Source: an uncultured Opitutia bacterium (lineage in GTDB: Bacteria; Verrucomicrobiota; Verrucomicrobiia; Opitutales; UBA953). Taken from it: DNA of 41,472 nt. The notes under the pieces were generated by a model. The model saw nothing but the letters and a program-made list of their open reading frames with translations, did no database searches and was not told the DNA's origin. The DNA is taken from contig CAIYEN010000036.1 of NCBI GenBank assembly GCA_903925205.1, positions 1-41,472 of the forward strand, given 5' to 3'. Below, piece after piece: positions 13,032 to 19,681 of this stretch. Made by a program: the position numbers and the translations under genes. How positions within the stretch are numbered: position 1 is the stretch's first letter; each line of letters opens with the position of its first letter.

Positions 13032-13393
13032 TGGCACACGACATCAACGATGCCAAGCAAGTCCGCGACGCCGAGAAGCGCGAGAAGCTGCAGCTCGAGC
13101 AGGCAGCCGACGACGTGCGCGCGGTCATGGTGACGGAGCAGGGACGCCGCTTCGTCAACGGCCTGCTCGGGCTCTGCGACATCCGCGCAGACGGCTACGT
13201 GCCGGGCGGGCCCGAGGCGCAGCGGCACCAGGACTACATGGCGGGCCGCCGCAGCATCGGTATCGAGGTGCTGGGCCAGATCGAGCAGCACGCGCCGCAA
13301 CAGACCGAACTGATGACGGCCGAGGCGCGCGCCGCCGCGGCCGAGAAGCAACTGGCCGACGAGCTGGCCGCGCAGGAGCAGGATGATGGCTGA
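13031..13393 (+). CDS. Bbp19-like capsid-module protein
   Basis: The real start is ATG 13031 (the track begins 279 bp earlier inside the portal), giving 120 aa. The core AVMVTEQGRRFVNGLLGLCD, IR, then YMAGRRSIGIEVLGQIEQHA resembles the Bbp19 family, named after BPP-1, whose members have 'GR.f...LL..cgi......f..GrR.iG..ll..i'. The N-terminus and C-terminus are charged coiled-coil-like. It lies between portal and scaffold, as expected. Role in assembly is not established. Confidence 0.7.
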   Translation: MAHDINDAKQVRDAEKREKLQLEQAADDVRAVMVTEQGRRFVNGLLGLCDIRADGYVPGGPEAQRHQDYMAGRRSIGIEVLGQIEQHAPQQTELMTAEARAAAAEKQLADELAAQEQDDG

Positions 13394-14024
13394 CGAGACC
13401 ACGACGACCACCGAGACCACGACCACGGAAACGACGGCGCCCGAGACCAAGGCGGCCGACACGACCACGACGACCGAAACCAAGGCCGCGGAAACCACGA
13501 CCGAGACGAAGCCGGCCGAGACCACGGAAACCAAGCCGACCACCGAGACCAAGGCCGACGCCCCGGCCGACTACACCGCGCTGAAGCTGCCCGAGGGCTA
13601 CAAGCCCGACGACCCGGTCTTCGCCGACGCGGTGAAGCTGTTCGAGGGCGAGAAGATCGCGCCGGACGTGGCGCAGAAGCTGATCGATTTCACGGTCGAG
13701 CGGGACAAGGCGATTGCCAAGGCGGTCAATGACCAGTCGGCAGCGCAGTGGACCAAGCAGACCGGCGAATGGCGGGCGAACGCCGAGAAGGAGTTCTCCG
13801 CCGACCAACTGGGCAACGCCAAGACGGCGCTCGCTCAGGTCTTCGACAAGGAGACCGTCGCCTACCTCGAAGGGCTGGGGTTCACGAACCACCCCGGCCT
13901 GATCCGGGGGATGGTGAAGGTCTCGCAGGCGATCAAGGACGACACGTTCGTCGGCGGCAATGCCGGCCGGGCCAACGGCGCGCTGGATCCCAAGTCCATG
14001 TACCCCAACACCCCGCACAACTAG
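13386..14024 (+). CDS. Scaffolding protein with Thr/Glu-rich N-terminal repeats
   Basis: Two in-frame ATGs are adjacent (13383, 13386). AGGAG at 13375 favours 13386, giving 212 aa. Residues 1-55 are low complexity, built of repeated T-T-E-T, ETKA and KPAET units. The rest is acidic and helical (YTALKLPEGYKPDDPVFADA, LIDFTVERDKAIAKAV). It ends with GNAGRANGALDPKSMYPN, like other podovirus head scaffolds encoded just before the major capsid gene. It should guide procapsid assembly and then leave. The identification rests on position and composition. Confidence 0.75.
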   Translation: MADETTTTTETTTTETTAPETKAADTTTTTETKAAETTTETKPAETTETKPTTETKADAPADYTALKLPEGYKPDDPVFADAVKLFEGEKIAPDVAQKLIDFTVERDKAIAKAVNDQSAAQWTKQTGEWRANAEKEFSADQLGNAKTALAQVFDKETVAYLEGLGFTNHPGLIRGMVKVSQAIKDDTFVGGNAGRANGALDPKSMYPNTPHN

Positions 14025-14036
14025 GAACCCTGACCA

Positions 14037-15056
14037 ATGGCAACGCTTTCCGTAACCAACCCGACCCTGGCCGACTGGGCCAAGGTCACCGACCCCGATG
14101 GCAACGTCGCGCAGGTGATCAATCTGCTGTCGCAGATGAACGAGATCACCGACGACATGGTGTGGGTCGAGGGCAATCTGCCCACCGGCCACCGCACCAG
14201 CGTCCGCACCACGCTCCCGACCGGCACCTGGCGCCGCTTCAACGAAGGCGTCGCGCCGACGAAGAGCACCAGCACGCAGATCACCGACGCCTGCGGCATG
14301 CTGGAGACCTACTCCGAGATCGACAAGGCGCTCGCCGACCTGAACGGCAACACGGCCGCCTACCGCCTCTCCGAGGATCGCGCCTTCATGGAAGGCCTGA
14401 CGCAGCAGTTTGCCGGCATGCTGATGTACGGCAACACCTCGACCAACCCCGAGCGCATCATGGGGTTCGCGCCGCGCTACAACACGACCTCGACGGCAAC
14501 GTCGCAGACCGCCAACAACTTCATCAGCGGCGGCGGCTCGGGTTCCGACAACACGTCGATCTGGCTGGTCGGCTGGGGCGACCTCACCGTCCACGGCATC
14601 TTCCCGAAGGGCAGCAAGGCCGGCCTGTCGATGCGCGACCTCGGCGAGCAGACGATCCTCGACGCGATCGGCACCCGTTACCAGGGCTATCGCACCCACT
14701 ACAAGTGGGACTGCGGCCTGACCGTGCGCGATTGGCGATACGTCGTCCGCATCGGCAACATCGACGTTTCGGATCTCGCGGGCTCGACCCCGGCCGACCT
14801 CGTCAAGCTGATGATGCGCGCGATCAACAAGATCCCGAACATCAAGATGTGCCGCCCGGCCTTCTACATGAACCGGACGACGAAGCAGTGGCTCGACATC
14901 CAGCGCAACCTCGGCGCCTCGGTCGCTGCCACGACCAACAACACCAACATCCGCCGCACGCTCGACGAGAGCGACGGCCGCTTCTTCGACTCGTTCGGCG
15001 GCATTCCGATCCGGAAGGTCGACCAGATCACCCTCGCCGAAGCGACCGTGTCGTAA
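14037..15056 (+). CDS. Major capsid protein (Bbp17-like)
   Basis: The 339-aa protein with AGGAA eight bases before ATG 14037 matches the major capsid proteins of BPP-1-like podoviruses. The start (LADWAKVTDPDGNVAQVINL), the segment MVWVEGNLPTGHRTSVRTTL and the segment YSEIDKALADLNGNTAAYRL are typical. The C-terminus has FDSFGGIPIRKVDQITLAEA. It forms the HK97-fold shell (family knowledge). Neighbours (scaffold before, cement protein after) agree. No N-terminal prodomain is obvious. Confidence 0.9.
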   Translation: MATLSVTNPTLADWAKVTDPDGNVAQVINLLSQMNEITDDMVWVEGNLPTGHRTSVRTTLPTGTWRRFNEGVAPTKSTSTQITDACGMLETYSEIDKALADLNGNTAAYRLSEDRAFMEGLTQQFAGMLMYGNTSTNPERIMGFAPRYNTTSTATSQTANNFISGGGSGSDNTSIWLVGWGDLTVHGIFPKGSKAGLSMRDLGEQTILDAIGTRYQGYRTHYKWDCGLTVRDWRYVVRIGNIDVSDLAGSTPADLVKLMMRAINKIPNIKMCRPAFYMNRTTKQWLDIQRNLGASVAATTNNTNIRRTLDESDGRFFDSFGGIPIRKVDQITLAEATVS

Positions 15057-15084
15057 ACGGCAGCCCAGGAAAGGAAACCACACC

Positions 15085-15513
15085 ATGATGTACGACAAGC
15101 ACCTCACCTTCGGCACCGACCAGGCAGTCACCGCGACCGCCGCGTCGACCGACATCGTCGACCTCGGCGTTGTCCGCGACATCGGCAACGGCGAGCCGTT
15201 GGAACTGGTGGTCCTCTGCACGGAAGCGGCGACCGCCGCCGGCGCTGCAACGGTCACCTTCACCTTCGAAACCGACGACAACAGCGGCTTCTCGTCGGCC
15301 GCAACCCTCGCCGCCACGACCGCGATCGGCAAGGCGTCGCTGACCGCCGGCACGGAAGTGCTGCGCGTGAAGGTGCCGCTCGGCGTCGAGCGCTACCTGC
15401 GCATGAACTACACGGTGGCGACCGGCCCGCTCACGGCCGGCAAGTTCACCGCGTTCCTGGCCGAGGAGCGTCAGGCGAACACGGCCTACGCCTCCGGCTT
15501 CACCGTCAGCTAA
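15085..15513 (+). CDS. Capsid cement protein (Bbp16-like)
   Basis: The 142-aa protein begins MMYDKHLTFGTDQAVTATAA, STDIVDLG and continues RDIGNGEPLELVVLCTEAAT, the pattern of the Bbp16 family of capsid cement proteins from BPP-1. It has a jelly-roll-like, Thr/Ala-rich beta composition and the typical closing RYLRMNYTVATGPLTAGKFT. The family member decorates and stabilises the BPP-1 capsid. Strong AGGAAAGGAAA purine run upstream supports high expression. This is one of the clearest links of this phage to the BPP-1 group. Confidence 0.85.
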   Translation: MMYDKHLTFGTDQAVTATAASTDIVDLGVVRDIGNGEPLELVVLCTEAATAAGAATVTFTFETDDNSGFSSAATLAATTAIGKASLTAGTEVLRVKVPLGVERYLRMNYTVATGPLTAGKFTAFLAEERQANTAYASGFTVS

Positions 15514-15527
15514 CCGGAGACTGATCC

Positions 15528-15791
15528 ATGGCCAAGGCCGACACCGAAACCAAGCCGCGCGCGTACATCGTCGTCGACAATCCCTTCTACGACGGCGTGC
15601 AGCTTCATCCCGTGGGCGAGCGCGTTCTCTGGGCCGGTCCGCCCAGCAACTCGCTCGTGCCCTACGAGAACCGCAACAGCCGCCCCAGCACCACCGAGGC
15701 CCCGATCTTCGGTGATCCGCTGGGAGGCCGTGGCGATAAGGCTCCGGTGAAGGCCGCGGACCCCGGCCAGCCCGTCGTGCTGGTCCAGTAA
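15528..15791 (+). CDS. Small head-module protein (87 aa)
   Basis: Beginning MAKADTETKPRAYIVVDNPF, YDGVQLHPVGERVLWAGPPS, it resembles short phage proteins found after the capsid genes, with a conserved 'g..y.pGe.v.w.g.Ps..L.P.' pattern. The rest is Pro/Asn-rich and probably disordered. It is likely a minor head or connector protein by position only. A GC-rich hairpin follows 8 bp downstream. Confidence 0.6.
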   Translation: MAKADTETKPRAYIVVDNPFYDGVQLHPVGERVLWAGPPSNSLVPYENRNSRPSTTEAPIFGDPLGGRGDKAPVKAADPGQPVVLVQ

Positions 15792-15798
15792 CCCGCTA

Positions 15799-15842
15799 CG
15801 GGGCCGGTCCAGCGCCTTCCGAGGCGCGACGGATCGGCCCCG
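15799..15842 (+). terminator. Hairpin after capsid genes (partial terminator candidate)
   Basis: An 8-bp outer stem, CGGGGCCG / CGGCCCCG (15799-15806 / 15835-15842), encloses a perfect GCGCC-TTCCGA-GGCGC hairpin. ACTTTC follows, only a weak U-tract. It could partly terminate or stabilise mRNA so that capsid genes are expressed more than downstream ones. Confidence 0.4.
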
Positions 15843-15864
15843 ACTTTCATCACAGGAGGCCACG

Positions 15865-16173
15865 ATGGCGAGCATGGAACTGAGCCCCGAGGATGCCCTC
15901 GAGCAGATGGCGCCCGAGCCCTATGTGCAGCGCTACGCCGTGAACGAGCTGCACATCAGCTCGGACGGCCTCGAAGCAATGGGCATGGTGGATCCGCTCA
16001 CACCGGGCGCTACGGTCCGCGTGAACGCCATCGCGACGGTCATGTCGTCGGCCCTCGACGAAGAAGGCGAGGGCGCCGGCCGCCTCTGCATCCAGATCGT
16101 CGACTTGGAACTGGAGCCGTGGGGCAAGCAGATCGACGCCGGCAAGCTCTATCCCACCATGAAGGATTCGTAA
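15865..16173 (+). CDS. Hypothetical head/neck module protein (102 aa)
   Basis: AGGAGG precedes ATG 15865. The product (ELSPEDALEQMAPEPYVQRY, AVNELHISSDGLEAM...TVRVNAIATVM) is acidic with alternating beta-type segments. The ending (CIQIVDLELEPWGKQIDAGK, LYPTMKDS) resembles small capsid-associated phage proteins of unknown function that follow major capsid genes. No catalytic motif. Co-transcribed with its neighbours; ends 1 bp before the next ATG. Confidence 0.6.
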   Translation: MASMELSPEDALEQMAPEPYVQRYAVNELHISSDGLEAMGMVDPLTPGATVRVNAIATVMSSALDEEGEGAGRLCIQIVDLELEPWGKQIDAGKLYPTMKDS

Positions 16174-16174
16174 G

Positions 16175-16540
16175 ATGGCACAGGACATCGCGTATCAGTC
16201 GGCGACGGGCCGCGGCAACGTACCCGTCTCCGAAACGCGCCCGCTCCCGGTCAAGATCATCGGCCTGACATCGGGTGCGCTCACCAAATCGACCGTGACC
16301 ATGTCGGGAGCGTCGGACGTACTCGTGGCGGCGGATGCCACCCGCGCGATCGTCATCGTCAGCAGCACCTCGGGCAATGCCAGCGCCGCGATCGACATCA
16401 CGGGCGGCACCTGCGCGCTCGATTCGGGCATCCCGATCGCCGGCGGCGACACGGTGCAGATCGTCGGCAGGGAGGCCCAGAGCGCCATGACGCAGATCGG
16501 CACCACCACGCAGAAGCTCACCGTCTACACGGGGGCGTAG
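16175..16540 (+). CDS. Hypothetical beta-rich head protein (121 aa)
   Basis: The sequence is rich in Ser, Thr and Ala with short hydrophobic strands (LPVKIIGLTSGALTKSTVTM, IVIVSSTSGNASAAIDITGG), as in capsid decoration or tail-tip proteins. No signal peptide. It is located between capsid genes and a lectin-like protein gene, so a virion surface role is plausible but unproven. I do not recognise a named family. Confidence 0.6.
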   Translation: MAQDIAYQSATGRGNVPVSETRPLPVKIIGLTSGALTKSTVTMSGASDVLVAADATRAIVIVSSTSGNASAAIDITGGTCALDSGIPIAGGDTVQIVGREAQSAMTQIGTTTQKLTVYTGA

Positions 16541-16544
16541 CCCC

Positions 16545-17369
16545 ATGCCGGTCACCTTCCTGAACCGGGTGCGCAGCGGCGGCGCCGCGCGGGCCTTCGA
16601 CGCCGACGTGCTTTCGTGGGAAGCGGCGGTCATCGCCAACGGCGGCACCGTATCCCTTGCCCGGCGGATCATCGTCGACCAGTTCGTCTTTTCCGAGAAG
16701 GCGTCGAACGCATGGTCGCTGACCGACGACTACCACGGTCTTTGGGGCGAGAACGCCGCGCAGTCGCTCACGTCGATCAAGCAACGCCGGCTTGCGACGG
16801 CGACCAACTCACCGACCTTCACGGCCGACCGTGGGTATACCTGCGACGGAGTGACAAACTACATCGACACCGGCTTTGTGGCGTCCACCCATGCCATTGC
16901 GATGACGGAGAATTCTGCACATCTGGAAGTGTACGAAAGAACAAACGTCAGCGGTAATAACTCTGCGGCGGGCACTCTCAGCACCTCCGCTAAATACCTT
17001 GCAATTCGTCCTCGCTCAGCGGGTGGCGCCTTTATATATAGTATCTCAACACCCGCGACATACACTCTGCCTGTAGCGACCAGCTTGGGTCTTACGCAGG
17101 GTGGTCGTAACGGAACACTCGTTACCGATGTTTACGGGGCAAAGAATGGTGTGGACATGGTGCGCACGGCAGACCCGACTGTTATGGGCACTTTGCTACC
17201 TGACTTCAGCCTCATACTTGGCGCTCATAACAACGCCGGTACCCCAGCGTCCTTCCGAGCTACGTCTCTGGGCTTTATATCCTACGGCGCGGCCCTCAGT
17301 GGCGCACAGCGTTTGGCTCGTTACAACGCCGTCCAGGCGTGGGCAACGGCGGTGGGGGCGCAGGTCTGA
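16545..17369 (+). CDS. Virion-associated lectin/LamG-like protein
   Basis: The 274-aa product has a conserved N-terminus (MPVTFLNRVRSGGAARAFDA...SWEAAVIANGGTVS). Its central region resembles LamG/concanavalin-like folds of phage surface proteins (TADRGYTCDGVTNYIDTGFV). A conserved C-terminus follows (LGFISYGAALSGAQRLARYN, AVQAWATAVG). Between about 16900 and 17300 the DNA is clearly less GC-rich than its surroundings (tatatagtatctcaacac type sequence), while the ends are phage-like, suggesting that the variable centre was exchanged by recombination. Such proteins may bind surface sugars; function here is inferred. Confidence 0.6.
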   Translation: MPVTFLNRVRSGGAARAFDADVLSWEAAVIANGGTVSLARRIIVDQFVFSEKASNAWSLTDDYHGLWGENAAQSLTSIKQRRLATATNSPTFTADRGYTCDGVTNYIDTGFVASTHAIAMTENSAHLEVYERTNVSGNNSAAGTLSTSAKYLAIRPRSAGGAFIYSISTPATYTLPVATSLGLTQGGRNGTLVTDVYGAKNGVDMVRTADPTVMGTLLPDFSLILGAHNNAGTPASFRATSLGFISYGAALSGAQRLARYNAVQAWATAVGAQV

Positions 17370-17602
17370 TGGCGATGTTTATCCTCCTCACGGCCGAGCA
17401 GGCCGACACCGTGCGCGGCCCATCGAGTTCTACGCCATCCGCCGCCTTGGCGCCGGTCGAGCGTCGGGGCGGTGTCTTCATCCTTGGCGTCGAGGTGCTG
17501 GGCGACCCGGCGCACGAAGCGCACGAAGCACTTCTTGGCGGCCTGCCGCAGAAGGACAGCGGCGCCCCTGATTTCCCGCCGACGATCGAGCCGCCCGCCT
17601 AA
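17369..17602 (+). CDS. Small conserved phage protein (77 aa)
   Basis: ATG 17369 overlaps the previous stop; the track's earlier start reads Gly-rich out-of-frame sequence. The product MAMFILLTAEQADTVRGPSS...ALAPVERRGGVFILGVEVLG, DPAHEAHEALL is similar in style to small proteins beside phage lysis or tail genes ('mFvLLt.eqad.vRGps'), without a known role. Its C-terminus is Pro-rich. Confidence 0.6.
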   Translation: MAMFILLTAEQADTVRGPSSSTPSAALAPVERRGGVFILGVEVLGDPAHEAHEALLGGLPQKDSGAPDFPPTIEPPA

Positions 17603-17614
17603 CAGGGGTGACCC

Positions 17615-17938
17615 ATGAGCGACCTTGAATCCCCGAAGTTCGAGAACCGCATTTCGATGGGGAACTTCATCACCATCGGGATCGGCGTGCTGGCCCTCGC
17701 CACTGCCTGGGGCACCCTGCAGGCCGACATCCGGGCGCTCGCGCAGCGTGTCGACAAGGGCGAGACCCGCGACGACAAGACCGCCGAGACGCTGGACGCC
17801 ATGAAAAGCGCGCTGGTCGAGCTGCGGTCGGACAGCAAGGCCACCAAGGCAGAGGTCGAGCGCATGGGTCGCCAGCTCGACCGCATCGTCGACAACAACC
17901 GCGGCAACGCGACGCCAGCCCAGAGAGGCACGCCATGA
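17615..17938 (+). CDS. Membrane-anchored coiled-coil protein of lysis cassette
   Basis: The 107-aa protein has one hydrophobic segment near residues 15-35 (GNFITIGIGVLALATAWGTL) and then a long charged helix (ADIRALAQRVDKGETRDDKT...MDAMKSALVELRSDSKATKA-type) predicted as coiled coil. It ends 4 bp into the endolysin gene. Topology (N-terminal anchor, periplasmic or cytoplasmic coiled coil) and position fit a spanin-like or holin-accessory protein, but similar proteins also occur as unknown phage membrane proteins. No lipobox partner found. Confidence 0.55.
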   Translation: MSDLESPKFENRISMGNFITIGIGVLALATAWGTLQADIRALAQRVDKGETRDDKTAETLDAMKSALVELRSDSKATKAEVERMGRQLDRIVDNNRGNATPAQRGTP

Positions 17939-18477
17939 TCGACTACCAGTCAGCCGCCGACCAGATTGGCGTCGAGGTTGCCGCCGTGACGGCCATTGCC
18001 GAGGTGGAGAGCAGCGGCCAGGGCTTCCGGGACGGGATGCCAATCATTCGGCTTGAGGCCCACTGGTTCGGCAAGCTCACCGGCTACCAGTTCAACGACA
18101 GCCACCCGCATATTTCCTGCCGTGCATGGACGCCTGCGCTCGCCGCCCGCAACCAGGGCGAGGCGTGGGTGCAGTTCGACGAGGCCGCGTCGCTGGATGA
18201 GGGCGCGGCCATCCAGTCGACGAGCTGGGGCCCGTTCCAAATCATGGGTTTTCACTGGCAGGCGCTGGGCTACGAGAGCCCGCAGGCGATGCGCGAGGCG
18301 ATGGGCACCGACGAGGGCCAGCTCGACGCCTTCGTGCGCTTCGTGAAGGCCGACGCGGTGCTGGTCGACGCCGTGCGCCGCAAGGACTGGCACGCCTTCG
18401 CCGCCCGCTACAACGGGCTGGGGCAGGTCGATCGCTACGCCGGCCTGATGGCTGCGGCCTACGAAAGGAACGCCTGA
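17935..18477 (+). CDS. Endolysin (N-acetylmuramidase family)
   Basis: The 180-aa protein matches the phage N-acetylmuramidase (DUF3380) family: AVTAIAEVESSGQGF with catalytic Glu25 in the VESSG motif, then MPIIRLEAHWFGKLTG and SWGPFQIMGFHWQALGYESP, ending in KDWHAFAARYNGLGQVDRYA. It hydrolyses peptidoglycan glycan strands. It has no signal peptide, so it needs the holin encoded next. It overlaps the upstream membrane protein by 4 bp and the holin ATG by 1 bp, a compact lysis cassette. Confidence 0.9.
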   Translation: MIDYQSAADQIGVEVAAVTAIAEVESSGQGFRDGMPIIRLEAHWFGKLTGYQFNDSHPHISCRAWTPALAARNQGEAWVQFDEAASLDEGAAIQSTSWGPFQIMGFHWQALGYESPQAMREAMGTDEGQLDAFVRFVKADAVLVDAVRRKDWHAFAARYNGLGQVDRYAGLMAAAYERNA

Positions 18478-19037
18478 TGCCCCTCATCCCCCTGCTGCTC
18501 GGCCTGGCGCCGACCGTCGCGTCCTGGATCATGGGCGACAAGACCGGCGCCGCCGTCGGCAAGATCACCGGCATCGCGCAGGACATCCTTGGCACGTCGG
18601 ACGCTGCCGGCATCGAGCGCGCAATCTCTGCCGACCCGAACCTCGCGCTGCAGTTCAAGATGGCCGTGCTTCAGGCGGAAGCCGACGCCCGGAACCACGA
18701 AGCCGAGATGAACCGGCAGGCGCTGGATGAACTGAACGCCCGCATCGCCGACGTGGCCAGCGCCCGCAGCCAGACCGTCGAACTCGCCAAGGCCGGATCC
18801 CCGATCGCCTGGGGCTCGCCGATCGTGTCCGTGCTGGCCATCGTCGTGTTCGCCGGCTTCGTGTGGATGCTGTTCAAGCAGAGCGTCCCGGACGGCATGA
18901 AGGAGGCGCTCTTGCTCCTCGGCGGCAGCGCGGCCACCGGCTACGGCATGGTCCTGTCCTACTGGCTCGGCTCGTCCAGCGGCTCTGCGGCGAAGACGGC
19001 GGCGCTTGAGAAAGCCGCCACGGGGAGGGGCTCCTGA
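18477..19037 (+). CDS. Holin (GTA-type 3TM holin)
   Basis: The 186-aa protein has a hydrophobic N-terminus (PLIPLLLGLAPTVASWIMGD), a long helical charged middle (ALQFKMAVLQAEADARNHEA, EMNRQALDELNAR), then two hydrophobic helices (PIVSVLAIVVFAGFVWMLF and LLLLGGSAATGYGMVLSYWL). This is the architecture of the 3TM holin family first described in gene transfer agents of alphaproteobacteria. It permeabilises the inner membrane to release the endolysin. Adjacent to the endolysin. Confidence 0.85.
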   Translation: MPLIPLLLGLAPTVASWIMGDKTGAAVGKITGIAQDILGTSDAAGIERAISADPNLALQFKMAVLQAEADARNHEAEMNRQALDELNARIADVASARSQTVELAKAGSPIAWGSPIVSVLAIVVFAGFVWMLFKQSVPDGMKEALLLLGGSAATGYGMVLSYWLGSSSGSAAKTAALEKAATGRGS

Positions 19038-19681
19038 TGGCCACCGACGTCGACATCGGCAACATGGCGCTCAGCCGTCTCGGCACGCGCGCCACCATCG
19101 CCGACCTGACCGAGAACAGCACCGAGGCCCGCGAGATCAACCGCTGGTACGCGACGATCCGCGACGACCTGCAAGGCCTGATCGACTGGACCTTCAACCG
19201 CGTGACGCGGTCCATGTCCCTGTCCGGCACGGCGCCCGATCGCTGGGCCTACAGCTACGCCTACCCGTCTGACTGCCTGACTATCTGGCGGCTGGACTTC
19301 AGCGGCGGCTGGTACTGGCACCGATGGAACGGCCTGGCGATCCCGTTCGAGATCGCGTCGGACGGCACCAACCAGTTCCTGCTCTGCAACGACTCGATCA
19401 CGACTGCGATTTTCAGCCAGCGGATCACCGACCCGGCCCAGTTCAGCGCCGCCTTTACCCTGGCGTTCGTTGACTGCCTCGCCGCTGCCATCGCCCTGCC
19501 GATCACCCAGAAGGAGGGCCTTGCCGAGCGCCTTGCCCGCCATGCTCAGGATCGCGTCGAGAAGGCTATGGCAGGCAGCGCCAACGAGCAGTCGACGACG
19601 GACCGCTTCCAGGTCGCCGAGTCTCTGGCCGTGCGCGGCTATGAGGATGCGCCCTTCGGTTGGCTGGGCGGGTATCGCTGA
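19037..19681 (+). CDS. Tail tubular protein A (T7 gp11-like adaptor)
   Basis: The 214-aa protein begins DVDIGNMALSRLGTRATIAD, LTENSTEAREINRWYATIRD, the typical start of gp11-like tail adaptor proteins, which attach to the portal and carry the nozzle. It also contains WAYSYAYPSDCLTIWRLDF and a helical C-terminal half. It starts in an overlap with the holin stop and its stop overlaps the next ATG, so tail genes are coupled to the lysis cassette. Confidence 0.85.
   Translation: MATDVDIGNMALSRLGTRATIADLTENSTEAREINRWYATIRDDLQGLIDWTFNRVTRSMSLSGTAPDRWAYSYAYPSDCLTIWRLDFSGGWYWHRWNGLAIPFEIASDGTNQFLLCNDSITTAIFSQRITDPAQFSAAFTLAFVDCLAAAIALPITQKEGLAERLARHAQDRVEKAMAGSANEQSTTDRFQVAESLAVRGYEDAPFGWLGGYR

Noticed and set aside
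13386-13560. Thr/Glu-rich repeats of the scaffold gene as a possible regulatory DNA repeat
   Set aside because: The repetition follows codon units of a low-complexity protein segment and has no separate DNA-level periodicity.
13155-15353. 732-aa minus-strand ORF antisense to the capsid genes
   Set aside because: Antisense of scaffold, capsid and cement genes with low-complexity Arg/Gly/Val sequence; no ribosome binding site or domain.
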